NCBI RefSeq assembly: GCF_023008405.1
Contig: NZ_CP095376.1
Location: forward strand, 6,366,501 to 6,430,500
DNA length: 64,000 nt
Source of the DNA: Amycolatopsis sp. FBCC-B4732
GTDB taxonomy: Bacteria; Actinomycetota; Actinomycetes; Mycobacteriales; Pseudonocardiaceae
Reading direction: 5' to 3'
Shown here piece after piece: positions 56,017 to 64,000 of this stretch; the stretch's first letter is position 1, and each line of letters opens with the position of its first letter. The translations under genes were made by a program, and so were the position numbers. The notes beneath the pieces are model-generated. The model saw only the letters and a list, made by a program, of their open reading frames with translations, was not told the DNA's origin and ran no database searches.

Positions 56017-56046
56017 ACGCTAGCCGCAACGCCGCGCGGGTGTCAA
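56017..56046 (-). promoter_or_regulatory. Strong promoter of the ilvBNC leader transcript
   Basis: On the minus strand a consensus TTGACA (56046-56041), 18 bases, and TAGCGT (56022-56017), seven bases before the leader peptide's GTG. Confidence 0.75.
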
Positions 56047-56150
56047 CTCTGCGGGACGGTGTGTCCGGATGCTGGACACCCCGAGGGTCGTGCGTCACGC
56101 CTGCGCGACCCGGGTCCGGGCCGGTCGGGGCGGCGGTGCACCATTTCGGG

Positions 56151-56582
56151 GTGGCCGAAAAAGCTCAGCAGGACGAGGGCCGGAAAGCCGTCTTCCGCGT
56201 CCCCCGCACGTCGTTCATGGCGATCGCGCTCCTGACCGTCTGCGTGACGCCGATCGCACTCGGGGAAATCCCGTACCTGCAGTGGCTCTACGTCTTCCCG
56301 ATCGCGCTCGCGGTCTTCGTGGTCCGCCACCGCACCATCGCCACGCGCGAGGGTCTGGCGATCCGGACGGTGTTCGGCAAGCGGGACGTGCCGTGGTCGG
56401 CGCTGAAGGGCCTCGCGATCACCAAGAAGTCCCGCATCCAGGCGGTGCTGAAGGACGACACGAAGGTGCCGCTGCCGACGGTCCGGACCCGGCACCTGCC
56501 GGTGCTCTCGCTGGTGAGCGAAGGACTCGTCGCCGACCCGAGCGGCCTGCTCGAAGAGGAAGACCTCAAGCCCGGCTCGTAG
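56151..56582 (+). CDS. PH-domain membrane protein (Cfp6-like)
   Basis: 143 residues. Two closely spaced hydrophobic segments (about 20-60; FMAIALLTVCVTPIALG and LYVFPIALAVFVV) followed by a bacterial PH-like domain (REGLAIRTVFGKRDVPWSAL, KVPLPTVRTRHLP). Position next to ilvB and its fold match Rv3004 (cfp6) in M. tuberculosis. Function unknown. GTG 56151 is chosen because the conserved part starts there; no strong ribosome site. Confidence 0.82.
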   Translation: MAEKAQQDEGRKAVFRVPRTSFMAIALLTVCVTPIALGEIPYLQWLYVFPIALAVFVVRHRTIATREGLAIRTVFGKRDVPWSALKGLAITKKSRIQAVLKDDTKVPLPTVRTRHLPVLSLVSEGLVADPSGLLEEEDLKPGS

Positions 56583-56717
56583 CACCCTCGATGGACGGCT
56601 CCCCACGACTGGCCTGCTGTGCCCATCGTTCACCAATCCGACCGCAGCCACGGCGGAAACCGTCGCCTCGTGCGGATCGGCTGCGGCCCGTGTCCGCCTA
56701 CTTCGGTCGAATTGGTA

Positions 56718-56734
56718 AATTGGTAGGACCAGTT
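56718..56734. promoter_or_regulatory. GntR/FadR-type operator candidate upstream of ilvD
   Basis: AATTGGTAGGACCAGTT, a 17-base palindrome with one mismatch and core TGGT-AGG-ACCA, the form bound by FadR-subfamily GntR regulators. ATTGGTA is also repeated just before it (56711). It lies 44 bases before the ilvD start. Confidence 0.45.
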
Positions 56735-56778
56735 TTGGCGGAGTGTTCCCGCCGACCATCCGACCTGGGAGTTTCGCC

Positions 56779-58623
56779 GTGCCGCCTCTCCGTTCCCGGA
56801 CCACCACCCACGGCCGCAACGCGGCGGGCGCGCGCTCGCTCTGGCGCGCCACCGGCATGACCGACAGCGACTTCGGCAAGCCGATCGTGGCGATCGCCAA
56901 CTCCTACACGCAGTTCGTGCCCGGCCACGTGCACCTCAAGGACCTCGGCGAGATCGTCGCCGGCGCGGTCAAGGAAGCCGGCGGCGTCGCGCGCGAGTTC
57001 CACACCATCGCCGTCGACGACGGCATCGCGATGGGCCACTCCGGCATGCTCTACTCGCTGCCTTCGCGCGAGATCATCGCCGACTCGGTCGAGTACATGG
57101 TCAACGCGCACCAGGCCGACGCGCTGGTGTGCATCTCCAACTGCGACAAGATCACCCCGGGCATGCTCAACGCCGCCATGCGGCTGAACATCCCGGTGGT
57201 GTTCGTCTCCGGCGGGCCGATGGAGGCGGGCAAGGCGGTCGTCGTCGGCGGCGTCGCCCAGGCCCCGACCGACCTGATCACCGCGATCGCCGCGTCCGCG
57301 AGCCCGGACGTCGACGAGGATGGGCTGTCCATCGTCGAGCGCTCGGCCTGCCCGACGTGCGGTTCGTGTTCCGGCATGTTCACCGCGAACTCGATGAACT
57401 GCCTCACCGAGGCGCTGGGGCTTTCCCTGCCGGGCAACGGCTCGACGCTGGCGACCCACGCGGCGCGGCGCGCGCTGTTCGAGCAGGCCGGGCGCACGAT
57501 CGTCGAGCTGTGCAAGCGCTGGTACGAAAACGACGACGAGTCGGCGCTGCCGCGGTCGATCGCCTCGAAGGCGGCGTTCGAGAACGCGATGGCCCTCGAC
57601 ATGGCGATGGGCGGCTCGACGAACACGGTGCTGCACATCCTCGCCGCCGCGCAGGAAGGCGAGGTCGACTTCACGATCGCCGACATCGACGCGATCGGCC
57701 GCCGCGTGCCGTGCCTGTCGAAGGTGGCGCCGAACTCCGACTACCACATGGAAGACGTCCACCGCGCTGGCGGCATCCCGGCGATCCTCGGCGAGCTGTA
57801 CCGCGGCGGCCTGCTGAACACCGACGTCTGGTCGGTCCACTCCCCCGACATCGACTCCTGGCTCTCGACCTGGGACATCCGCGCCTCGTCGCCTTCTCCG
57901 GTCGCGCTCGAGCTGTTCCACGCGGCCCCGGGCGGCGTCCGCACGACGCAGGCGTTCTCGACGGAGAACCGCTGGTCGTCCCTGGACACGGACTCGGCGG
58001 GCGGCTGCATCCGCGACGTCGAGCACGCGTACACGAAGGACGGCGGCCTGGCCATCCTGCGCGGCAACCTGGCGGAGAACGGCGCGGTGATCAAGGCCGC
58101 GGGCATCGACGAGGACCTCTGGCACTTCGAGGGCCCGGCGCGGGTCCTGGAGAGCCAGGAGGAAGCGGTCTCGGCGATCCTCAAGAAGGAGATCCAGCCG
58201 GGCGAGGTCCTGGTGATCCGCTACGAAGGCCCGGCGGGCGGCCCGGGCATGCAGGAGATGCTGCACCCGACGGCGTTCCTGAAGGGTTCGGGCCTCGGCA
58301 AGAAGTGCGCGTTGATCACGGACGGCCGCTTCTCGGGCGGCTCGTCGGGCATCTCGGTCGGCCACATCTCCCCGGAGGCGGCGGCGGGCGGCCTGATCGG
58401 CCTGGTGGAGAACGGCGACCGGATCCTGCTGGACATCCACGAGCGCCGGCTGGAGCTGCTGGTGGACGCGGAGATCCTGGCGGAGCGCCGCTCGAAGATG
58501 GAGGCGTCCGAGCGGCCGTGGCAGCCGAAGGACCGCCAGCGCCCGGTGACGGCGGCGTTGCGCGCGTACGCCCGGATGGCGACGTCGGCGGACACGGGCG
58601 CGGTCCGCGACGTGAACAAGTAG
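56779..58623 (+). CDS. ilvD: Dihydroxy-acid dehydratase
   Basis: 614 residues. Fe-S dehydratase giving 2-keto acids for valine/leucine and isoleucine. Cluster cysteines in [11 protein letters not shown] and [19 protein letters not shown]; substrate motif in the [10 protein letters not shown] stretch. GTG 56779 follows GGGAG at seven bases; an earlier in-frame GTG (56743) adds twelve unlikely residues. Separate unit from ilvBNC, with its own operator-like palindrome and a terminator. Confidence 0.97.
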   Translation: MPPLRSRTTTHGRNAAGARSLWRATGMTDSDFGKPIVAIANSYTQFVPGHVHLKDLGEIVAGAVKEAGGVAREFHTIAVDDGIAMGHSGMLYSLPSREIIADSVEYMVNAHQADALVCISNCDKITPGMLNAAMRLNIPVVFVSGGPMEAGKAVVVGGVAQAPTDLITAIAASASPDVDEDGLSIVERSACPTCGSCSGMFTANSMNCLTEALGLSLPGNGSTLATHAARRALFEQAGRTIVELCKRWYENDDESALPRSIASKAAFENAMALDMAMGGSTNTVLHILAAAQEGEVDFTIADIDAIGRRVPCLSKVAPNSDYHMEDVHRAGGIPAILGELYRGGLLNTDVWSVHSPDIDSWLSTWDIRASSPSPVALELFHAAPGGVRTTQAFSTENRWSSLDTDSAGGCIRDVEHAYTKDGGLAILRGNLAENGAVIKAAGIDEDLWHFEGPARVLESQEEAVSAILKKEIQPGEVLVIRYEGPAGGPGMQEMLHPTAFLKGSGLGKKCALITDGRFSGGSSGISVGHISPEAAAGGLIGLVENGDRILLDIHERRLELLVDAEILAERRSKMEASERPWQPKDRQRPVTAALRAYARMATSADTGAVRDVNK

Positions 58624-58631
58624 GTCCAGCC

Positions 58632-58662
58632 GATGGCCGCCTCACCCGCTGAGGCGGCCATC
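58632..58662 (+). terminator. Terminator of ilvD
   Basis: Perfect 12-bp arms GATGGCCGCCTC and GAGGCGGCCATC around seven bases, eight bases after the stop. Confidence 0.8.
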
Positions 58663-59051
58663 GTGGCATTCGCTTCGCCGAGCCACGCGCCAAGCGAGCA
58701 GCGCGTGACGAACTCGCCGGTCCCGAGTTCGAACTGGAACCGAGACGTCGACAGGACCTGGTACACCGGGTCCTCGTCAGGCGAACCACGGGGCCAGAGG
58801 AACTGTGGGTGGACGCGATCTGGTCCGGCGCCTCGAAACCGGATGACACGGATCTGCGGCAACGGCCGTTCGCAGGCGGCTTGCGGGCCGGAAAGTCCGG
58901 CCCGCACCACATGGTCCGCGATTCGACATTCGAAATTCCGGTCGTGGCGCAAAACGACACCACGGTGACCGTTCACCTCGCCCTCACGTGCCGCGAAGGC
59001 ACCGAAGACGGACGAACGCGTTCCGAGACGCCTACCGCGTCAGGACGATGA
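58663..59051 (+). other. Intergenic stretch with a possible coding remnant
   Basis: From GTG 58809 an 80-residue frame reads VDAIWSGASKPDDTDL ... GPHHMVRDSTFEIPVV ... TVTVHLALTCREGTE, which has protein-like composition and fewer G/C-ending codons than its neighbours, but no ribosome site and no family. It runs slightly into the convergent DoxX gene. It may be the end of a decayed gene. The part before it holds nothing recognisable. Confidence 0.3.
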
Positions 59052-59607
59052 CCACCACGGCCGCCGCGGCGGCCAGCAGCAGCGACACCAGCCCCAGCGG
59101 CAGCGGCCGCTTCCGCCACGGCGTGTTCCGCTCCAGCGAAATCGGCCCGGACCCGGTGAACAGCAGGCTCAGCGCGGCCGCCCCCAGCAGCAGCTCGAAC
59201 TCGAAACCCTGCCCCTGCTGCTCGAAGAACCCGCCGTGGAACTTCGCGTACACCGCGTTCGCCGCCACCCCGAGCAGCGCCGCCGCCGCGAGCGGCGTGA
59301 ACAGCCCGACGACCACCAGCACCCCGCCGCCGAGCTCGGCGATGCCCGTGATCCACGACAGCAGCGTCGTCTGCTTGTGGTAGCCGAACGTCTCCAGCAC
59401 CCGCGCGAACCCGCCGATGCCCGGCCCGCCGAACAGGCCGAACAGGTGCTGCAGGCCGTGCGCGCCCATGGTCACGCCGAGCGCCAGCCGCAGGATCAGC
59501 AGGCCGAGACCGAGCCCGCCCTGGCGCGGGGTGTCGTCACCCCCGTCGTCCTCGACGCCGGACAGGAGGCTGGTGGGCTGCTGCGAAAAATCGTCTCCAC
59601 TGCTCAC
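59032..59607 (-). CDS. DoxX-family membrane protein
   Basis: 191 residues with four predicted membrane helices (LGLGLLILRLALGVTMGAHG; LLSWITGIAELGGGVLVVVG; a third; and LVSLLLAAAAAVVVIVL at the end). The GAHGLQHLFG motif is typical. The M. tuberculosis homologue (Rv3005c) works with SodA and SseA in a membrane redox complex; that partnership is only inferred. Lies between the PH/ilvD genes and the LppZ-like gene, as in mycobacteria. Confidence 0.9.
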   Translation of the reverse strand: MSSGDDFSQQPTSLLSGVEDDGGDDTPRQGGLGLGLLILRLALGVTMGAHGLQHLFGLFGGPGIGGFARVLETFGYHKQTTLLSWITGIAELGGGVLVVVGLFTPLAAAALLGVAANAVYAKFHGGFFEQQGQGFEFELLLGAAALSLLFTGSGPISLERNTPWRKRPLPLGLVSLLLAAAAAVVVIVLTR

Positions 59608-59652
59608 GCGCGAAGGGTAGGGGATCCACCGGGGCCTGGCGAGCCGCCGCGC

Positions 59653-60561
59653 TCAGTACTCGCCGTGCACGAGGTTGTCCGGCAGCTCGCCACCGGCGTA
59701 CCGGGCGATTTCCGCCGCCGCGACCGCGTACGACCGCCCCCGCACCCCGCGCACCGACCCGCCGATGTGCGGCGTGAGCAGCAGCCCCGGCACCGTCCAC
59801 AGCGGGTGCCCGGACGGCGGCGGCTCGGGATCGGTGACGTCGAGCGCGGCGCGCAGCCGTCCCGTGGTCAATTCGGCGACCAGGGCACCGGTGTCCACGA
59901 CGGCGCCGCGCGAGACGTTGACCAGCACGGCCCCGTCGCGCATCTCGGCCAGGAACTCCGCGTCGACCATCCCGCGGGTGCGCGAGGTCAGCGGCACCAT
60001 CAGCACCACGGCGTCGTGCATGGGGAGCAACGCGGGCAGCTCGTGCACCCCGTGCACGCCCTCCCGCGCGGTCATCCCGACCATCGTGCACCGCGCGTCG
60101 AACGGCTCGAGCCGGCGCCGCAGGTGCCGTCCGAGGTCGCCGGCGCCGATGACGAGCACGCGCTTGCCCTGCAGCGTGTCGGCCGTCTGCCGCTCCCAGC
60201 GGCCTTCGCGCTGCGCCGTCGCGAAGACGTCCAGCTTCCGGTACATCGACAGCAGCACCGCGACGACCCACTCGGCGGTGCTCCCGCCGTGCGCGCCGCG
60301 GCAGGTGGAGAGCAGGACGCCGTCGGGCACCTTCCCGACCCAGTCCTCGGCCCCGGCGGACAGCAGCTGGATCAGCTTGAGGTTCGGCAGCGTGCGCCAC
60401 AGCTCCTCGCCCGGCGGGTGCTTGCCCGGGATCAGCACTTCGGCCTTCGCGGCCTCCGGCGGCACGGGCTCGCCCCACTGGTAGCGCACGGGCAGGACCC
60501 GCGGGACCTCGGCGAGCACGGACATGCCCTCGTCGTCGGGCACCAGCACGGTCAGCGTCAT
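59653..60561 (-). CDS. D-isomer 2-hydroxyacid dehydrogenase
   Basis: 302 residues. NAD-binding KRVLVIGAGDLGRHLRRRL, catalytic Arg in NVSRGAVVDT, Glu region DVTDPEPPP and His in LTPHIGGSV. The catalytic domain is short and divergent, as in glyoxylate/hydroxypyruvate reductase relatives. Substrate unknown. Divergent from the LppZ-like gene. Confidence 0.9.
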   Translation of the reverse strand: MTLTVLVPDDEGMSVLAEVPRVLPVRYQWGEPVPPEAAKAEVLIPGKHPPGEELWRTLPNLKLIQLLSAGAEDWVGKVPDGVLLSTCRGAHGGSTAEWVVAVLLSMYRKLDVFATAQREGRWERQTADTLQGKRVLVIGAGDLGRHLRRRLEPFDARCTMVGMTAREGVHGVHELPALLPMHDAVVLMVPLTSRTRGMVDAEFLAEMRDGAVLVNVSRGAVVDTGALVAELTTGRLRAALDVTDPEPPPSGHPLWTVPGLLLTPHIGGSVRGVRGRSYAVAAAEIARYAGGELPDNLVHGEY

Positions 60562-60625
60562 GATCCCAACGTAATCCAGGAGTACTCACCCATGGTTCAC
60601 GCGGCGGCCCCTAGGCTGGGGGATC

Positions 60626-61834
60626 ATGCGCACTCGGTACCGGTCGGCCCTGCTGGCGATCCTGGCCTGCGGCGTCTTGCTGCCCGCCGGCTGCGCGCGG
60701 TTCGACGACACCGCGGCCGGTCAGTCGTTCAGCCCCGCGCCCGTCCCGAGCCCCGAATCGCCGCCCCAGGTCCAGGGCCCCGGCGCGGACTCCGGCGGCG
60801 ACGGCAAGCAGGCGCGTCCCGGCCAGTCCGCCACGCCGGTGCCGCCGCCCCAGGGCTGCAAGGACTTCGACCCGTCGGTCATCTCGACGTGCCTGGACAC
60901 CGTCGCGGCGGTCGCCGGCCTGCCGGGCGACGGCTCGACGCCGAGCGCGCTCGCGGGCGAACGCAAGAGCGGCCGCGTGCAGCTCGCGACCGCGGGCAAG
61001 GACGCGACGGACTTCGCGAAGCTCGACGTCCAGGCGGCCGGCGACGGCGGCCTGACCGGGCTCGCGCTCTCGCCGTCGTACGTCGAAGACCAGCTGGTGT
61101 TCGCTTACGTGACCACGGCGACGGACAACCGCGTCGTGCGCTTCGCGAAGGGCCAGGCCGCGAAGCCGGTGCTCACCGGCATCCCGAAGGGCGCGTCCGG
61201 CAACCGCGGCGCTATCGCGACCGACAACCGCGGCGCGCTGCTGGTCGCGACGGGCGACGCGGGCAACCCGAACGCCGCCGCCGACCCGAACTCCCTCGCC
61301 GGGAAGGTGCTGCGCATCGACACGTCGGGCAAGGCCGCGGCGGGCAACCCGAACGGCGCCCTGACCGTGGCGACCGGCCTGCACGCCCCGGGCGGCCTGT
61401 GCGCCTCGGCCGACGGCGGCCGCGTCTGGGTCACCGACCGGCTCGCCGACAAGGACGCCCTCTACCGGCTGCAGGCCGGGCAGCCGCTGACGGCGCCGGC
61501 GTGGACGTGGCCGGACAAGCCGGGCGTCGCGGGCTGCGCCGACTTCGTCGACGCCAACGGCTCGATCTCGGTCGGCACGTCCCTGGCCGGCAACCTGCAG
61601 AACCTCCCGGTGACCCCGGAGGGAGCGGTCAGCGGCAAGCCGACGATCAGCCTCGACGGCAAGACCGGCAAACCGCCGGTGACGTACGGGCGCCTCGCCG
61701 GGATGAGCATGATCAACCCCCAGCTCGCGGTGGCCGGCACGGTCAACAAGGACGGCGGCGCCCCGGTCTCGAGCGACGACCGCGTCGTCCTGATCACCCC
61801 GGCGACCTCCGGCGGCGGCAACGGCAAAGACTGA
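60626..61834 (+). CDS. LppZ-like lipoprotein, sorbosone-dehydrogenase fold
   Basis: 402 residues. Signal peptide with lipobox LPAGC (Cys about 23), a Pro/Ser-rich linker, then a six-bladed propeller of the glucose/sorbosone dehydrogenase class (LTGLALSPSYVEDQLVFAYV, RGALLVATGDAGNP, GKVLRIDTSG, GLHAPGGLC). Position next to DoxX matches lppZ (Rv3006). PQQ-binding residues are not clearly all present, so enzymatic activity is uncertain. Confidence 0.88.
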   Translation: MRTRYRSALLAILACGVLLPAGCARFDDTAAGQSFSPAPVPSPESPPQVQGPGADSGGDGKQARPGQSATPVPPPQGCKDFDPSVISTCLDTVAAVAGLPGDGSTPSALAGERKSGRVQLATAGKDATDFAKLDVQAAGDGGLTGLALSPSYVEDQLVFAYVTTATDNRVVRFAKGQAAKPVLTGIPKGASGNRGAIATDNRGALLVATGDAGNPNAAADPNSLAGKVLRIDTSGKAAAGNPNGALTVATGLHAPGGLCASADGGRVWVTDRLADKDALYRLQAGQPLTAPAWTWPDKPGVAGCADFVDANGSISVGTSLAGNLQNLPVTPEGAVSGKPTISLDGKTGKPPVTYGRLAGMSMINPQLAVAGTVNKDGGAPVSSDDRVVLITPATSGGGNGKD

Positions 61835-62130
61835 CCGGCTGCACCTGCACGACGGCCCGCTTCACCGGGTCCCGCCGGACGTGGTCGCCGAATGGCGAGA
61901 GCCGGCCGAGCCGGATGGCTTCACGGCGTCCGTCGTGCCGGAGTCCGGTGACCCGTCCGGGCTGCCGCACGGCGCGTCCGCGCGCTGAGCAGCGTCCTGC
62001 ACGAGGCGGGCTTCCGCGTGCTGGTCGACCACACCGGCGGCAACTCCTCCCTCCACCGCGTCCTCGAAGCGCCCCGGGTTCGCCGGGTCCAGGGCTTCAG
62101 CTCCGCCCCGCCGCCCCTCGGCCGACGACG
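61835..62130 (+). pseudogene. Possible decayed coding remnant
   Basis: Two frames separated by a stop give protein-like pieces (LHRVPPDVVAEWREPAEPDG and LSSVLHEAGFRVLVDHTGGN) with high G/C at third positions, but no start, no ribosome site and no intact frame. Could be the residue of a deleted gene. Nothing else is seen in this spacer. Confidence 0.25.
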
Positions 62131-63273
62131 TCAGCTCAACGACTTCAGCGCCACCCGCCGTCCCTCCGCCGACGACGTCAACCCGGCTTCGGCGAGCTGG
62201 AGCCCGCGGGCCGCGGAGAAGAAGTCGTAGCGGTGTTGCCGCCCGGCGACCACGTCCCGGACGAACTCCTCCCACTGCGCCTTGAAGCCGTTGTCGAACT
62301 CGGTGTTGTCCGGGACCTCCTGCCACTGGTCGCGGAACGCCTCGGTCGCCGGCAGGTCGGGGTTCCACACCGGCTTCGGCGTCGCGGACCGGTGCTGCAC
62401 CCGGCACCGCCGCAGCCCGGCGACGGCACTGCCCTCGGTGCCGTCGACCTGGAACTCGACGAGCTCGTCCCGGAACACCCGCGTCGACCACGACGAGTTG
62501 ATCTGCGCGACGACCCCGGACTCCAGCTCGAAGATCCCGTACGCGGCGTCGTCGGCCGTCGCCGCGTAGGCGTCGCCCTGCTCGTCCCACCTGCGCGGGA
62601 TGTGCGTTGTCGCTTTCGCGGTCACGGCCTCGACGCGGCCGAAGAGGTTCTCGAGGACGTAGTTCCAGTGGCAGAACATGTCGAGCACGATCCCGCCGCC
62701 GTCCTCGGCGCGGTAGTTCCAGCTCGGGCGCTGCGCCTCCTGCCAGTCGCCCTCGAACACCCAGTAGCCGAACTCGCCGCGCACCGACAGGATCCGCCCG
62801 AAGAACCCGCCGTCGACCAGCCGCCGCAGCTTCCGCAGCCCGGGCAGGAACAGCTTGTCGTGCACGACGCCGTGGCAGATCCCGGCGTCCCGCGCGAGCC
62901 CGGCCAGCTCCAGCGCCGATGTCAGTTTTTCGGCAAGGGGCTTTTCGGCGTAGACGTGCTTGCCCGCGGCGATCGCCGCCCGCACCGACGGCTCCCGCGC
63001 CGACGTCAGCTGCGCGTCGAAGTAGATGCCGACGTCGGCCAGCGCGGAGTCCGGATCGGTGGTCCACGCGCTCAGCCCGTGCCGGTCGGCGATGTCCTTC
63101 AGCTTCGCGGCGTTGCGGCCGGCGAGGATCGGCTCGAGCTGCACGCGGCTGCCGTCCGGCAGCGCGACGCCGCCCTGGTCGCGAATCGACAACACCGACC
63201 GGAGCAGGTGCTGCCGGTAGCCCATCCGGCCGGTGACCCCGTTGAGCAGCACTCCGATACTGGGCTGGTTCAT
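62131..63273 (-). CDS. Gfo/Idh/MocA-family oxidoreductase
   Basis: 380 residues. NAD(P)-binding N-terminal domain (VLLNGVTGRMGYRQ) and the family's EKP motif in HVYAEKPLAEKL; the C-terminal alpha/beta domain has LDMFCHWNYVLENLFG with the catalytic His region. Likely oxidises or reduces a sugar or inositol derivative. ATG 63273 follows GGAAGG and overlaps the cupin gene's stop by one base. Co-transcribed with the cupin gene. Confidence 0.9.
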   Translation of the reverse strand: MNQPSIGVLLNGVTGRMGYRQHLLRSVLSIRDQGGVALPDGSRVQLEPILAGRNAAKLKDIADRHGLSAWTTDPDSALADVGIYFDAQLTSAREPSVRAAIAAGKHVYAEKPLAEKLTSALELAGLARDAGICHGVVHDKLFLPGLRKLRRLVDGGFFGRILSVRGEFGYWVFEGDWQEAQRPSWNYRAEDGGGIVLDMFCHWNYVLENLFGRVEAVTAKATTHIPRRWDEQGDAYAATADDAAYGIFELESGVVAQINSSWSTRVFRDELVEFQVDGTEGSAVAGLRRCRVQHRSATPKPVWNPDLPATEAFRDQWQEVPDNTEFDNGFKAQWEEFVRDVVAGRQHRYDFFSAARGLQLAEAGLTSSAEGRRVALKSLS

Positions 63274-63986
63274 CACTGCCGGCCTTCCTGGTCGATGTCG
63301 TATTCCGCGCGACGTCCGCACATGCCGTAGCCGTCCGGGTTCGAAGGGACCGCGACCCGGACCCCGGACTGCTCGAGGTGGCTCCCGTCGCCGCGGGCGA
63401 GCGCCTCCAGGTGCGCCCCGGTCAGCTCGGCGGCCCGCAACGCCCCGGCCCGCCAGCGCGGAACCCAGTCGCCGATTTTCGGCGAAACGAGCGCGACGGC
63501 CGCCCGGTGGAACTCCCGCAGCGGCTCCGCGTCGCCGTCCCGCAGGGCCGCCCGCAACGGCAGGTAGCCGCGAATCGCCAGGTCACGGCGTTGCCGAGCG
63601 GCCTGGTCGGTTTTCGGCAACGCTGCCGCGCCGGCGTAGGCGGCCGGATCGGCGAGCACGTCGGGCGGGAAGGTGAAGACCGCGTCCCCCGCCTCGGGCA
63701 GCCCGCTGTTCTGCATCAGCACCGTGACGCGCAGCCCGTCTTCCTGGACCATCCGGTGCACGGTTCCCGGCGCGAACCACGCGATCACCCCGGGCTCCAG
63801 CGGTGTCTCGTCGTAGCCGCCGGCGCTCAACGTCTGGACCGCCCCGCACCCGCCCGTGACGACGTACGCCTCGGTGCAGGCGAGGTGCAGGTGCGGGCTC
63901 CCGCCGCACACCCCATCCTCCGCCGCCCAGTCGTAGGCGCGCAGGTGTGAGACCCCGATTCCACCTGGAAGTGGGAACGCGTTCAT
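63273..63986 (-). CDS. Cupin-domain protein
   Basis: 237 residues. A single cupin barrel (about 10-115) with metal-type motif SPHLHLACTEAYVVTGG and a second motif around PGTVHRMVQ; the rest is helical. Partner of the downstream Gfo/Idh gene, so probably an isomerase or binding protein for the same sugar. ATG 63986 is preferred over an in-frame GTG at 63992. The promoter lies beyond the window edge. Confidence 0.82.
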   Translation of the reverse strand: MNAFPLPGGIGVSHLRAYDWAAEDGVCGGSPHLHLACTEAYVVTGGCGAVQTLSAGGYDETPLEPGVIAWFAPGTVHRMVQEDGLRVTVLMQNSGLPEAGDAVFTFPPDVLADPAAYAGAAALPKTDQAARQRRDLAIRGYLPLRAALRDGDAEPLREFHRAAVALVSPKIGDWVPRWRAGALRAAELTGAHLEALARGDGSHLEQSGVRVAVPSNPDGYGMCGRRAEYDIDQEGRQ

Positions 63987-64000
63987 GACCACCCGTGCCG

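Noticed and set aside
56700..56778. T-box or other riboswitch before ilvD
   Set aside because: No T-box core or specifier stem is visible; the region is better explained by a GntR-type palindrome.

Overview
The window is very GC-rich, with strong G/C at third codon positions, GTG starts, Lsr2 and AKP-tailed HU proteins, an AfsR/SARP regulator, DUF397 and F420/LLM oxidoreductases. This is a high-GC actinomycete. Gene order and sequence style fit the Pseudonocardiaceae (Amycolatopsis-like), inferred without a database search. The backbone follows the order I recall from Mycobacterium tuberculosis: ppk, mutT1, hupB, leuD, leuC, IclR regulator ... tRNA-Glu/tRNA-Gln, FAH-family protein, leuB, serA, ilvC, ilvN, ilvB, cfp6-like PH protein, DoxX, lppZ. 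Accessory blocks are slotted into this frame.

Layout. 0-10 kb: the 3' half of ppk, mutT1, a large SARP regulator, a 1-kb array of alternating 84/91-bp repeats, an HU gene, leuD-leuC and a divergent IclR regulator with a probably leaderless promoter. 10-14.4 kb: small exported or hypothetical proteins and a secreted GH3 glycosidase. 14.4-21.7 kb: a four-gene DNA-end-processing operon (HerA-like ATPase, SbcD/Mre11, SbcC/Rad50, NurA-like nuclease), the gene set known from archaea. 22-24 kb: a second HU gene with a near-copy of the first one's promoter, a 55-residue acidic protein and Lsr2. 24-27.4 kb: iron alcohol dehydrogenase, an enolase-superfamily enzyme and a divergent IclR regulator. 27.6-34.3 kb: an accessory block with more A/T-ending codons. 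It holds an alpha/beta hydrolase, an FAD oxidoreductase fused to a PlsC acyltransferase, a patatin lipase, a convergent second FAD oxidoreductase, and an ECF sigma factor translationally coupled to two small proteins. Two tRNA genes lie just beyond it.

34.8-47.1 kb: HAD phosphatase, flavin monooxygenase, FAH-family hydrolase, cimA, two intergenic repeat elements, leuB, a large secreted subtilase and serA. 47.2-52.3 kb: a TetR regulator with two LLM oxidoreductases, an ankyrin protein, a double SnoaL protein and DUF397. 52.3-58.6 kb: ilvBNC, a PH-domain membrane protein and ilvD. 59-64 kb: DoxX, a hydroxyacid dehydrogenase, an LppZ-like lipoprotein, and a Gfo/Idh-cupin pair.

The window carries most of branched-chain amino acid synthesis: cimA, leuBCD, ilvBNC and ilvD. 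Two transcripts begin with short leader peptides followed by a terminator hairpin. The cimA leader has three consecutive Ile codons. The ilvB leader is rich in Leu/Val and sits behind a strong promoter. Both look like classical attenuators, so the pathway appears to be regulated by charged-tRNA supply as well as by the IclR protein next to leuC.
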